From contig CAJNDS010000114.1 in the NCBI GenBank assembly GCA_905221605.1, positions 120,001 to 184,000 of the forward strand: a stretch of DNA of 64,000 bases. Direction: 5' to 3'. Of the stretch, positions 1-13,700 are shown in pieces. The position numbers were made by a program, and so were the translations under genes. This DNA comes from Symbiodinium natans (taxonomy: Eukaryota; Sar; Dinophyceae; Suessiales; Symbiodiniaceae). Position 1 is the stretch's first letter. The number at the start of each line of letters is the position of its first letter. The notes under the pieces are model-generated. The model saw only the letters and a program-made list of their open reading frames with translations. It had not been told where the DNA came from and searched no databases.

Positions 1-1700
1 ACTAATCAACTATTGTGTGCCATATACTACATCTACAGACGATCTACATAGAAAGCAGTATGCACACTGTAATGCATAGAGAGAGCGAGAGCACATTGCT
101 AAAACACAAATACGCTATGTAAGACGGCAGTTGATCGAAACTGCTTTGTCCAGGAAACGCATCTTTCGCAAAAAGATTACTTTATTTTGGCAGAACTCTA
201 GCGCGCCCAAAGGCGCACGCCTCTGAACCCCAAAACCTCTAGTCCTGGAGTTCGTTATATCTACGGATGCGAGTGCTTAGGCTAGGGTTGAGCGTTGGGT
301 TGGGGGAGGGGGGAAAGGGGGGGTGGAGACGTCAGACTCGCCTCTCGCGCGGGATTCTCGCGATTGTGTTGCCAGGCTTGCTCTACCTAAACCCTGAACC
401 CTAAACCCCATAAACCCTAAACCTGAACTGGACCCAATGTTGACTGTTGTCAACACTTCCGCCAAGATAACTTTCACACGGCTGCTCGCGGATCACGGAC
501 GCGCACACATCATGGACAAACATAAATAAATAAAAACTACAAATATAAATATAAGTATAAATATAAATATAGATATAAATTAATATTAAAATGTACAAAT
601 ACATAAATATTAAAATATAAACATGTAAAAATATAAAATATAAATATATATATATATATATGCTCTTAATTACCATGACCTTTAGCTCAACACATATGCA
701 GAATTCTTTGTATGTGTGTAGTTTGCTATGCTATACTACACTGTGGCCATGCCGTGCTATGCTCGTCTTCGGCACGGTGCTGCTATCTACTCCTGCACAG
801 GAAGCCTGCCATGTCCCGATGTACGAAGCAGCTGCTAGGCCAAGCAAGGCTCATGGTCACCAGCAGACCGAAGTATCCCACCTCTTGCGCACCTCATCGA
901 AGGCTGGCTATTGTGGTGTGGAGTTTGAGGATGAGGGTATCGGGGGGTGTTCAGTATCCAAGTGGGCAAGGTTCCTCACCCAGTAGTGCACCCAAAGCAA
1001 AACAGAACATTGGCTAGAGCGAAAACAAGTCTCTTGGCACAGAGCTGGCAGTGGTTGTGTACTCTACCAGTACCCACCTTTGGAGTAGACCCTGGGAAAA
1101 AAAAGTATATACTTTTTAGGTACAAGTAACTATAATAGGAACCCAGAACCAAAAAGAGTATTAAAGTATAGTACTCCAAAACCCAGAGTATCCAGACCCT
1201 TAAAATCCCCACTGTACGAGTTATCCAGCATGCCAGACGAGTTGACATTTTGTGGTAAGCTTATTCAGCTGTCAGTTGCGCCGCGTAACCTTACGAGCTC
1301 CTGCCCGAAGGCGACTTTTTTCTATTCATAGTTTGGGTTTGGCATGTTCATTTTGACGGCATCTCGCCGCAAATTCTGGCGATTTTCGACAAATTCTGAC
1401 TGTCTTCTGATTCCTAATTATTTGCTACACCCGCATGCTGTGCGACAGCACCTTGACTTCCTTTCGTTGAACGTACCAACCGTTCTCGTTTCACAGTTTC
1501 ACCTTAAACGCAACAGACTTCTGTCTGCTTTATCCAAAATGCCCATCTAGTTTATAAATAGCCCCCCCCCCGCCAGCTTCCGCGATGCCTTATATCACAG
1601 TCATTACTTGGGACGCTCCCCGTTATACTAAGTTGCTGGCAGTCTCTGACAGGGATTCTAGTAACCCCCCATTATAGTCCCTATTAAGGACTGTTAGTGT
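1..1700. other. No gene recognised; low-copy and AT-rich DNA
   Basis: Contains an A/T-rich stretch (about 530-660) ending in (AT)n, a few telomeric units near 390-420, and an element with inverted segments around 1080-1200 (AAAAGTATATACTTTT). No continuation of gene A could be identified with confidence. The open frames at 660-1017 show no family features. Confidence 0.5.
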
Positions 1701-1727
1701 AACTGGGAACATCCCAACCTTACTTTG

Positions 1728-4705
1728 CAGTGATCCTTCCCTGGCCGGTGCATAGCCATGCTGCGAGGCATCGCAGGAACATTGAGGCCAAGTCAACAAA
1801 GCCTAAGGCCAAAATGATCTAACCCTGAAAACCCCTAAGCCAGAAGCCCCAAACAAGCTACCCTAAACCCTAAACCCTAAACCCTAAACCCTAAAAGCCC
1901 GCAGCAGCCACGCGGCTGAGGATGAAGTTGGGCACCGGGAGGCACCGGAACCTGCTCATGCAAGAGCGTGCCCCCTTCGAGGGCCTGCTACTTCCCCCTC
2001 CCCCCCACCCCCCCAAGTGGGGGGTTAGGGTTTAGGGTTTAGGGTTTAGGGTTTAGGGTTTAGGGTTTAGGGTTTAGGGTTTAGGGTTTAGGGTTTAGGG
2101 TTTAGGGTTTAGGGTTTAGGGTTTAGGGTTTAGTAATTTAGGGTTTAGGGTCGGGTTTAGGGCCTTTTAATTCAAAAGTGTGGCTTTGAGGGGGCGCGTA
2201 GCACGGCCGGAGCTCGGTTGAAGGGGTGGTTCAGGATTTCCTCCTCGGTGCCTCCAGCAATCTGGGTTTGCAGAGCCTCTTTTGGGTCTGAGGCCCAAAA
2301 CCCTAAACCCTCAACCCCAAACCCTAAACCCGAAACCCCAAACCCGAAACCCCAAACCCCAAACCCTAAACCCTAAACCCTAAACCTCAAACCCCAAACC
2401 CTAAACCGATCCCTTAGGCCCCCGGGGGAGGGGGAAAGGGGGGAGGCGCCTCGTGACGTCCCCTGCGCGGAAGTCGGCGATCAAGAGCCGCACCAGGCCT
2501 TGCATCGGGTTTAGGGTGTAGGGTTTAGGGTTTAGGGTTTAGGGTTTAGGGTTTAGGGTTTAGGGGGTTTCAGGTTTCAGGTTTAGGGTTCTAGTCTACC
2601 CTGGCCCGTAAACCCGAACCCTCCGCATTGGGCTTTTGGGTTTTGGGGGGTTGCCTAATGTTTCTAGGGCCTTTTAGGGTTCTCTGGTTTTTAAGGCTTT
2701 AGGGCTCTTTGGGTCTTAGGGTTTTAGAGTTTTTTGGGGCCGCAGAACCCCCTTCGAGAGTGACAATCATCCATTGTCCCTGATACATAAAGCAACCGTG
2801 AACCCTAAACCCTAAACCCTCTAGGAATCGCAATGGTTCCTGGGAAACTACCTACTTGTAAAAACCGAAAAATGTGTTCAACAACGGGGATGCGCTAGGC
2901 TTGCGGGGGGAGAGGTTGGGAGGAGTGTTTAGTTGAAGGTTCATGGCTAGGGAAATTAGGTACCACTGAGCCTCCAAGAAGGCCTCGGTCTGCAAGGGCA
3001 CTGACATGTGAAACAGCTTAAGGGTTTAGGGTTTAGGGTTTAGGGTTTAGGGTTTAGGGTTTAGGGTTTAGGGTTTAGGGTTTAGGGTTTAGGGTTCTTA
3101 CGTCAACGCCACCTCCGCTCAGCACTGCGCTAAACTCTCAGCCCCCGAAACCCAGTCCTAGACAAAGCCAAGCTTCGGATGAGAAGAAAGCACCTGAGCA
3201 GCCACACTCAAAATCAAACCATGTTGGTGCCTTCGCCAGGCGCAGGCGAAGCTTCATATTGCGCGCAAGGGGGAAGCTACCCTAAACCCTAAACCCTAAA
3301 CCCTAAACCCTAAACCCTAAACCCTAAACCCTAAACCCTAAACCCTAAACCCCCCGTGTCTGAGCTTCCTGCATACTGCCCAGGTAGATGAAGCATCGGC
3401 ATGCGAAGACCGCGATGTTCTCTGTCTCGCCCACGAAGTTGCCGTTCAGCGTGAAAACCGACTGGCCTCAGCTCGGGGATCTGTTTTTTGGCTGCCTACT
3501 TGTTTTGTGTTACTTTTGTGTGTTTGGTCAGTATTTGTATATGGGATTCTTAAAAAAATTAGTTATTCACTGCTTTATGACTCTTGTTCTTGTTATTGTA
3601 CTTACGGCTGGTAAAAGTACTATGAATACTCTCTTGATTTGTGTTGCTACTAAATGGCTTGTTGAGACTTGAGAAGGCTCATCACACGCTTAGTCCAAGA
3701 CTGTCTGCATTTTCCAACACTTACATTGCTTGACTAGTGAATGCTTGGACTTGAGATGCTGAACCCTAAACCTAAACCCCAAACCCCAAACCCCAAACCC
3801 TAAGCGGGGGTGTGGGGGGGGGAGGGTTGACTTCTTACTTGGACTGGCCTACATGCCAAGTCAGACCTAGAGCATATCACCCCCGCCCCCCCCCCCCGCC
3901 CCCCTTCATCAAAAATGAAACTGTAGAAATCCCCACAGTGGCCTATACAAACCCGATACTTTCGAATCAGAACCATGTCCCGACGAACGGCTGAGGATGA
4001 AAATCGCCAGGGTGAAGGCAAAGTAAAGTCGCCTCGTGTCCGGGCATGTGTGGCGCTGTTGACAGGGTCTATTCAGGGCTTCTGCAGGTGTTCAGGGTGC
4101 TTCGGGCATCCATTGTTATGGATGGTTTCTCGGGTGGCTGAATGGGGGGAGCGCGCCGTGCAGCATGGAGCGAGGAATGGGCTATGGCTTCTGTTCATGG
4201 CATCGTCGAGCAAGGGGCCCCAAACCACACAGCCAGTCAAATTCAGGGAGGTTGCACAACCCTTTGAGTGCACACAGTGACGTTGTCTTTTGTGGCGCTT
4301 TTTTGCTTGGCCGCCTGTTTGAACGTACACCCTTCTTTGAACTCCAAGTCATGGTGGTCTCTGATGGGGCTTCTTTTCAATACAGTAGTTGATTCAGGCT
4401 CCGACTGGGAAAGGAAGTCGTTGATTAAATCTTTGCTGGAAACGACAGAACACCAGTTCTCACAGCGACAACCGAAGGAAACCCGTGAAAGACTACGGCA
4501 CCCCAAACACGTCCCCCGCAGCTTGTGAGTTCATCGGCTACTTCACAACCCTAGGCCTAAAACCCTAAAACCTAAACCCTAAACCCTAAACCCTGAAGTG
4601 TACTGCACTGACTATCGGCATACTTCAGCCCTTGTTGCAGCAGAGCGTCTCTGCCAGGAAGTGGTACATGACCACACGAGTCCACATAAGATCAGAGAAA
4701 AGCAC
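1728..4705 (-). CDS. Gene A first membrane exons (partial, runs toward left edge)
   Basis: Exons: 4705..4655 (VLFSDLMWTRVVMYHFL), 4032..3992 (RLYFAFTLAIFIL, a hydrophobic segment), 3422..3372 (ENIAVFACRCFIYLGSM, hydrophobic), about 3018..2958 (LFHMSV, tentative), 2498..2450 (LVRLLIADFRAGDVT), 1951..1909 (FRCLPVPNFILSRV) and about 1790..1728 (GFVDLASMFLRCLAAWLC, tentative). The 2498 and 1951 exons join through AG|GC donor and CAG|G acceptor to restore an Arg codon before FRCLPVP. These are the entry to the channel-like membrane domain. The following pore exons are not in the window; what lies left of 1.7 kb does not resemble them. Confidence 0.7.
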
Positions 4706-7700
4706 CTCGCTCAAAGGCACAACTGGACCCTGCCTCTTATGCTGCGTTCAGGGCTTCAACCGTTGGCTTCAGGGTCTCACCTATGAGACATCATGTCGGT
4801 GTTGATTTGGGTATTTCCCAACATAGGGGCACCCCTTTTATACCCCCAATAGAATAGAATCCCCTTAAAAGGGACCCGCAAAAAGGGTACCCCTATTTTC
4901 TCTAAGCCTAAACCCTAAACCTTAAACCCTTAACCCTAAACCCTAAACCCTAAATATGGGTTCCACGAAGGAGCCACGACAGGATGCACGACGACGCTCG
5001 GATCTTTGGAGGCTGCAAGCCACTCGAGAGCCTGCGCAGGGTTTAGGGTTTAGGGTTTAGGGTTTAGGGTTTAGGGTTTAGGGGTTGAGCTCGAACTACC
5101 TACAGATCTACAAAAGCCAAGGGTGTCAAGCCGTGCTGCTAACATTTTATCGCGATCCTTTCGGGCCGTCGTGCAAATTGCCCCACAAAATGACCCTAAA
5201 CCCTAAACCCTAAACCCTAAACCCTAAAAGTTTCACGGCAACTGTGTTGCATTGCAAACATCGGCGAGCTGCACGGACTTGCTCAACTGGCCTGCGATTC
5301 TGAGAGCCCCAAAAGCAGAAGAGTGGTCAAACCAAACCGTGGACGACTTGGTGTGCCGACATGTTCGCTGAGAACACATCGACCTTGTGTTGCCTTCGAG
5401 CGCCTTGTGAAGTTGGAACGTACATGGTGCAATACCTCTTCATGTTTCCGACGAAAAGCTTGAGAAGACGTGCTCAAGCGTTGCCAGGCTCACGTGATTT
5501 TTCTGCCTGTCCCCGTGAGACATGCCAACTTCATCCCAGCATGCTGTGGGTTGTCAAGCGTTCTTGCTTCCTAAACCCGACAACCCTAAACCCTAAACCC
5601 TAAACCCTAAGCCCTAAACCCTAAACCCTAAACCCTAAACCCTAAACCCTAAACACTAAACCCTAAACCCTAAACCCTAAAACCCTAAACCCTAAACCCT
5701 AAACCCTAAAACCAAACCCTACACCCCAAACCCTAAGGCCACCTGGGCAAAGTTGCCCTCGGAGTCCTGGACGAGGTGCCTCCCAGACTGTCGGTGGGAT
5801 TTGTGTGGCTTCTATTGGGCCGTGTAGAGGGTTTAGGTTTAAGGTTCAGGGTTCAGGGTTTAGGGTTCAGGGTTCAGGGTTCGGGGTTTAGGGTTTTGGG
5901 TTTAGGGTTTTAGGGTTTAGGGATTGGGGATCTACTATTTGCTTCAGAAAATGATGAGCTTGTTCCTTGTAAGGGCGATAAGGGCTTTTTCTTCTTCTCT
6001 GTGGGCTTCAGAAGCACCCAAAAAAATGAAGATGTTCTTCCTTACAAGGGCCATACAGGGCTTGTTTTCTTCTTCTTTTCTGTGGGGGCTTCTTAAGACA
6101 ATAGAAGTCACTGCTAGGATGGCGAAAGAAAACTCTCTGAAATATGTTGCTAAATGTGATCCTCTTAAGCCCCAATAAGGGAAGAGACAAAATATCCCCC
6201 AGGGGCTGCCCGGAGCGTTGTCAAGGGTACGCTTTAGGGTTTTTAGGGTTCACCCCGCAGAAACCCAAAAGCTCCACGCCCCCTCAAGCCTTCAAGGCTT
6301 CATTGGGGATTCAGGGCTTTAGGGCTTCAGCGGTATGTTAAGGTTTAGGGTTTAGGGCCTTAGGTTTAAGGCTTTAGGGTTTAGGGCTTCTTGGGACCTA
6401 AGTCTTGGCTCCTGGTGCAGCAGAAGACGTGCCTCGGGATCCGAGAGCATCGGCGCGATCGAACATTTCAGAAAACCCTAGAAACCCTAGAAACCCTAGA
6501 AACCCTAGAAACCCTAGAAACCCTAGAAACCCTAGAAACCCTAGAAACCCTTCGGGCCCCAGGACGACAAGATGTCCGAAACGCTAGAAACCCCATGCGC
6601 AGGTGCTCACTTCGGGGCCGAGGGGCTTGATGTAATAGTTCACCCGGCGCTGTCCTGACTCTCCGGGTAGCTTAACCCTAAACCAACCCTAAACCCCAAA
6701 CCCCAAACCCAAACCCTTAGTATGGGCCCTTAACGGAGGACCCCTTATATCCCCTATACATACCCTATCAAACCAGAGGGCCCATACATCACCACCCCTT
6801 TAAAGGAGGTAGAGGACCATATCAAGGGACCGTGTAACTCGTCTTTGACTGGAGCCCTAAACCCTAAACCCTAAACCTTACAGTAAGCCCTAAACCCGAA
6901 ACCCTAAACCCCAAACCCTGCGGCTTCGAGTGTCAGGGCGTTGGTCTTTCTGGGGGTCAGCCATAGATCGTGGGTCACAGCTTTGGGCACCTGAGCTCTT
7001 GAAGCCTGAGGCCGAGTTGCCCCACGACCACCCTAAACCCTTTAAACTTTAAACCCTAAACCCTAAACCCTACACCCTAAACCCTAGCCCTAAACCCGAA
7101 ACCCTGAACTCTAGGACTCCTGGGACTCGGGATTGCCCGAGTTCCAGAATCCGAGTTGGTGCGAGTGCGAGCCATGAATGTAGAGAGACCAGTCGCGAAA
7201 CTTTATGAAGTTGCGCCATCTTCTTCCTTCCTCCCATCCCTTTCTCCCTTGCTCACCTCCTCCCACTCCTCCCGCTCCTCTCCTCCTCCTCCTCCTCCTC
7301 CTCCTCCTCCTCCTCCTCCTCCTCCTCCTGGTCGACAGCGGCAGTGCACAACCACCACCATCATGAGCACTGGGAGCAGCACCAGCAGCTGTAGCTTCAG
7401 GAGAAAGTAGAGCACTTGTTTACATGTCCACCGCCATGGAAAAAATAGAGATTCTGCCCTAAACCCGAAACCCTAAACTCTGAAACCCTTAAACCCCTAA
7501 ACCCTAAACTCACCACAGTTTGGGGGGCTTCCTAAGCCCCTCGACCTCATGGCGCAAGCCGACCCAGGTCGTTCGCCCCCCCCTGAAACCTCCCTGGACC
7601 TTCGGAAGCCTTCCACAACGAGCCTAACACTGCCTGGCAGCCTGGAATGGCTGAAACCTTCCTCCTGGCTAGCACCGGTGACGGAAGACGTTTGTTGGAA

Positions 7701-10700
7701 GTAAGCAACTGCCCTGAGTTTATGCTGAAACCCTAAAAGGAATAGGTTAGGGTGGCTTTGCCGCCTTGGACGGCGTGGGGTGGGAGAAGATGTTAGATGG
7801 CCTTCCACAGTCGGGCCAGAGCTGCTCTTCGCACCTGACAAGGCTTTTGAGCCTCTGCTGCATCCTAACCTTCACAGCATCCATGCCACACAGCAAACCC
7901 TAAACCCTAAACCCTACACAGCTCCCTGTCCGGATGTGCAGTTTTGGTTGGCTCGCCGTGTCCTTGCACAGAGATTCGTGAACGCCAGATCAAGCCATCC
8001 AGGAGGGGCCAGATCAGCTGGCGGGCATCCACACCTGGTGGGTTTACGATTTTAGGGTTTAGGGTCGAGGGGTACCTTGTTGGGTTATTAACACCTAGGG
8101 TTTAGGGTTTAGGGGTTTAGGGGTTTGGGGGTTTAGTCTGGGGCAGGGCCGGCGCTGCATCCGACCATACCCTGTGAAGCAACCGCTCGGCCTTTCCAAA
8201 GAGCCCCTACCCTGACACGGGGGTCATGAACGAGGAATGCGACACGTCTAGTTCATGGCTGGAAGAGTATAAGTTACTATTCCTTATTGAGTTTGGGTAA
8301 CTTGGTTGCTGAGTTCATAAGCCCCCAAGAAGTGTACACTTGCAGCTCTATAGGGAATCATAGTATCCCAGAAAGTGTAAAGTGTACTCGCTCAGCTACT
8401 AAGAATGTTACCCCGCTATGACCAAGACATTCCGTAGATGAGGCCAGGCACAGAGCTTGTGGATCACCTCCGGGTGACGTGTGAACAAGGCGTCGCAGCC
8501 TGGCGCAGTGGCTGGGTTGGTTCCCCTAAACCCTAAACCCTAAACCCTAAACCCTAAACCCTAATAAACCCTAAACCCTAAGCCCTAAACCCTAAACCCT
8601 CAACCCTACCAAAAAAAGCTCCTAGCCGCGGCCTCAACCTCAGACGACCCTAAAACCGAGAAACACTATGTCTCAAGTTGACTCACAGCCTCCTAGAAAC
8701 AAGGATGTCCTTGCAAGGACCTATTCTTCATCCTGTCTAGGGCTCTTCGGGGGGACTTAGGGTTGGGGGAGACATCCCGAAACCCTAAACCCTAAACCCC
8801 GAACCCTCAACTACCCATCATCTGGATGTGGCACCGTAGTAGTAGTTGTCACGGTCTGCCCGGATCGTGAGGAGGTCCTCAACCATCGCCTGCGCACGCG
8901 AGGAAGCAGTGCGGGAACTTGCGGCCGATGTCATGTTTAGGGTTTAGGGTTTAGGGTTTAGGGTTTAGGGTTTAGGGTTTAGGGTTTAGGGTTTAGGGTT
9001 TAGGGTTTAGGGTTTAGGGTTTAGGGTTTCGGGTTTCGGGTTTAGGGTTTAGGGTTTAGGAAAGCCCACCTGAGTCCTCAGACCCCCCAAGCAGCTCGCT
9101 TATGACCTCTCAGGGTCTCGGGCCCCTTCACACCTCTGCCCCAGACCTCGGAAGTATTGCAGGGGCCTGAAGAATTAGAATAGGGTTTTGGGGGGTTATT
9201 ATAGTATGTTCATAAAGGGACCATAAGGTAGAGGCCTGAAGAATTGAAATAATTAGGGTTTTGGGGGTTAGTATAGTATATTTACAACGGGACCATAAGG
9301 GAATATTATTAGTAATCTTGCTAGCTCAGTAACCATATGAACATGAGGGCACCCTTGTTTGGCTAGGTTCTTTTATAAGGGAACCCAGAACCAAAAAAGG
9401 GTAAAGGGTATCATGGGGCTACCAAGAAATTATTCCGACCGACCCCTTAAGTTTACGTGCGCAGGGTGCCTTCGAGCAGTTGTGGCTCCCGCTTTCGATG
9501 GACCAGTACAAAGGCGATATGGATTGAGTTCCCACCTGGGCAGTCATGCAGGGTTTAGGGTTTAGGGGGGGGGGGGGGTTTTGGGTTTAGGGTTTAGGGT
9601 TTAGGGTTTGGCTTAGCTTGGGTCCATTCCAAAGTAGGATGCCTTTCAAGCGCCCTTTCTATAGTTCAACTAAGGATTATACTCCTGATCTAGGACACCT
9701 GGCACCTTAAGCAAGCAGGCTAGGAGTTCCTACCCCATGGAGGCTCACTGGTATGAAGTAGGTTAAGCAGACTCAAATATACGTACGCCCACATAAGCGT
9801 AGAACCCACTTCTGGGCTGTAGTTGCCCTACACCCTAAACCCTAAACCCTAAACTCTAAACCCTAAACCCTAAACCCTAAACTCTAAACCCTAAACCCTA
9901 AACCCTACTTAGAACCCCAGCCCTTGATTCCCATGAACTTCCAAACAGCTTTCGGGCACCGACTTCGGTTTGGCGCGAGGGTGGTCAAGTTGTCGGGGTA
10001 TAGGGTTTAGGGTTTAGCGTTTCGGGTTTAGGGTTTAGGGTTTAGGGATGCAGGGGCTTTCTGACCCTAAACCCGACATGTGTGCCCTAAACCCTTGGCT
10101 TCAGTCGGAGTTCAGTTCAAGGGCTCCTATCGCTGGCCGGGTTTCGGGGGTGAAAGGTCCAAGGGTGCAACTTAGGGTTTAGGGTTTAGGGCTTGTTTAG
10201 GGCTAAGGGTTGACGGATTTACGGGTTAGGGCGGTTCGTTGGACATGCTTATCTAGGTCCTTGTACTCCAAGTTCGAAAACAGCGCACTTGGAATACGGA
10301 CGCCGAGATTGGGGAGCTTCCCCCAATCCTGAAAACTTCTAAGCGTCTGGAATCTCAAGCCCTGTACCCCAGAATCCCTCCAACTCTTATGCTTTTCCAA
10401 GGCAAGCCACACACAAGGATCCCTAAACCCCTACACCCCTGCACCCCTACACCCCTGAAACCCTAAACCCTAAGCCCTAAGCCCTAAGCCCTAAACCCTA
10501 AACCCTAAACCCTAACCCTCTAGACCCCCTAAACCCTCAAACCCGGAAGAAGTTGCAGTCCTGGCCACCGAGATCTCCAAAAGCTCCTGCGCGCGGCGAC
10601 CCCGGGGCGCGACCGAGATGGCGCGGCGAAGCGCCTGGCGATCAAAGGGTTTAGGGTTTAGGGTTTAGGGTTTGGGGTTTGGGGTTTGGGGCTTAGGGTT

Positions 10701-13700
10701 TAAGATTTAGGGTTTAGGGATAGGGGGCCCCTCCCTTAAGGACCCTGTGAGTGAGAGCTTGGTAGTTTTGGGGGGTTTGGGGTTTAGGGTTTCGGGTTTC
10801 GGGTTTAGGGTTTAGGGTTTAGGGCTTCGGGCTTAGGAGGAGGCTACAGGGTTTGGGGTTCAGGGCCTCGAGGGCTGAGGGGTCTGCAAGGTGTAAGGTT
10901 CAGAGTTCCCTGCAGTTCAGGGTCTGCAGGGCTTAGGGCTTCGGAGTGTAAAGGCACCCAAAAAACAGGGTTTAGGGTTTAGGGTTTAGGGTTTGGGGTT
11001 TGGGGTTTAGGGTTTAGGGCTTAGGGCTTCCAGATCTTTCAAGCACTTTGGGCGATCTAGCACAACTTTGGGGTCCCGGCCCAGGCTCCGGAAGACCCCC
11101 CTGGGCCTCTACATTACACCCTTTAAGGGAGCATTCCCTCATTCCCTACTAAGAACCAGCCAGATAAACCCTAAACCCTAAACCCTTAAACCCTAAACCC
11201 TAAACCGTAAACCGGTAGCCGAGGCGGCCTTCTCTGAGTTCGTGTTCACCGCCTTCATCACAATCGTCGAGCCTGTGAGGGGAGTCTTGCAAGTCGCAAG
11301 GAACCCACGCCTTCATGATGAGGGTTTAGGGTTTAGGGTTTAGGGTTTAGGGTTTAGGGTTTAGGGTTTAGGGTTTAGGGTTTAGGGTTTAGGGTTTAGG
11401 GTCTAGGGTTTAGGGTTTAGGGTTCACAGTTATTATGAATAGGGGTCATTGTATTTACAGCCCGTACTCATGTGCATGAACCCTACTGACACCCTGAACT
11501 ACGAACCCTGAACCCTGAACCCTGAACCCTGAACCCTACACCCTACACCCTAAACCCTAAACCCCACCTCAAGCCCCCCAGAGCGGCCTTCTAGGATGGT
11601 CCGGACTAGGATCTTCGAAACCAGGGTCAGGGACCAGCGGAAGGCCGACTCGGCCAGGCTGTCCTGCGAACTGTTTAGGGTTTAGGTTTAGGGTTTAGGG
11701 TTTAGGGTTTAGGGTTTAGGGTTTAGGGTTTAGGGTTTAGGGTTTAGGGTTTAGGGTTTAGGGTTTAGGGTTAGGTTTAGGGTTTAGGGTTTAGGGTTTA
11801 GGGTTTAGGGTTTAGGGTTTAGGGTTTAGGGTTTAGGGTTTAGGGTTTAGGGTTTAGGGTTTAGGGTTTAGTAAGGGTTTAGGGTTTAGGGTTTAAAGAT
11901 AGGCACCTCTCTGAGCTCCTGCTGGATTCACCCCCCCCCCCCCCCCACCAGGAGCTGCGAATTTCCAAAAGCTCGCAGTCAGGATTTCCAGGGCCTAAAC
12001 CCTAAACCCTAAACCCTAAACCCTAAACCCTAAACCCTAAACCCTAAACCCTCACTACTTGAAGGTTCAGGGTACTTACAATCCCAATCATAATTGCACC
12101 CGTAAGCTTCCTAAGTCCCCGAAGTAGGTAATAAGCAGGCCAAAAAGCACCGATGAACCTGCTAGTACCCTCCACTGATGACAACTTGGCACGTTTTCTA
12201 TGTCATGGTCCCTTTTTAGGGTTACTATTCTAATACCCCAAAAGGGACCAGAGTTTAGAGAAATCACCAACTACTCCAGGTGGATGAAACCCTGGTATAG
12301 GGCCCTGCTTAGAGCATGTGCACAAAAACCTAAGTTAATCCGACTGGGGCTCTCCGTGTTCCTGATGGATACGCTACAAGGGAAGCAGAAGGGAAGAGAT
12401 AATGGTGTCCAAGAGCGTGGCTTCTTTCAGCGCTCCGTCGTCATGGAACGGACGACGTCGACGGCCGAGGACACAAAAGGGGGAAAGAGCTCCGTGGGAA
12501 TAGCGTAGCCCACGTGGCCTAAGTTCTGCGCGGTAGCAAGCTCTACTTGCCGGCTCATGAGCCGTATAGCCTGGACAGGAAGCACGGTAACGCTTCCCCT
12601 GGTTTTAATCTTCTTTCGGGTATTCCTGATCCTAAGTAAGATACCCATCTGTCTCAGCATGGTTAGGAAGAGGTCTGACACATCCCCCATCTCGAATCGC
12701 CACTCACCCGCTGCAGCGCCCCAGCCTCAGAATTCCTAAATATCCCAAGACCCTCGGAACACTCGACCTCACCGTGGTCCACTGCCTCAACCCTAGCCCT
12801 AAACCCTAAACCCTAAACCCGAAATCAAGATGGCTACCTCCCACTGTCTTCGTCTCTGAGGGGCGCAGGCCCAGAGCCGAGATATCCTCGACCATCGATC
12901 GGGGGGAGTTGAACATCTCCACCGTCATGGCAAAGACCCTGAGGCCATTTGGGGGGTACCTTACTGGGGTCCTTTAAACCTTACTACTTGGGGGTCTGTT
13001 TTAGGGTTTAGGGTTGAGGGTTTCGGGGCATTTGGGGGTTTACGATACTCAGGGTGCCATATTATGGGGGGTCCTTATGAGAAGGGAATTCTACTAGTTG
13101 GGGGGTCTGTATTAGGGGTCCCCCTATTTTCGCAAACCCCCATATTTGGGGAGTTGATCGAAGGGGCAGTTCAGCGTTTGTGCCCCTTTTGGGGTCTACA
13201 CTCGACTATGTCCTGCACAAAAAAAGCCCAAAGAGGGCCCTCACCATGAAGATCAACCCCATTTTGGGGGGGGGGGGGGTCCCGAGTTTCAGTAGGGTTG
13301 GGCTTCGAGATTGTGCATGAAAGCGCACGTGGCGCGGGTGCGAGCCTACCTGGCCTAAGTCCCTAAACCCCGCAGTCCTTCCACAAAGCCCCCCCCCCCC
13401 CCCCCCGTGGCTCTACACTCAAGCCCTGACAGACTATGCCTCTTCCATCTAAAACGACTGGACACATCTACACCCCAAACCCTAAACCCTAAACCCTAAT
13501 CCCTAAACCCTAGTCCCTAAATCCCTAAACCCTACACCCAAAATCCCTAAGCCCTAAACCCAACGAGCTAACTAGAATCCTTCTTGGAGAGTCATGGGCG
13601 AAGGCTTTCAGCTGGCCAGCTGCAGCGGCTTCAGAACTCTGATGACCCTGATGGCATTTGCTACCCTACTGTCAGGACCCCTGGTGAAAACTGTTTAGGG

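Noticed and set aside
905-960. Plus-strand peptide VEFEDEGIGG resembling [12 protein letters not shown] of the gene B tail.
   Set aside because: Wrong strand relative to gene A, short, and no neighbouring exon supports it.
5580-5735. CRISPR-like array.
   Set aside because: Units are seven bases with no spacers, and the context is eukaryotic introns.
6391-6630. ETLETL / NPRNPR open frames.
   Set aside because: Translation of the AAACCCTAG nine-base array.
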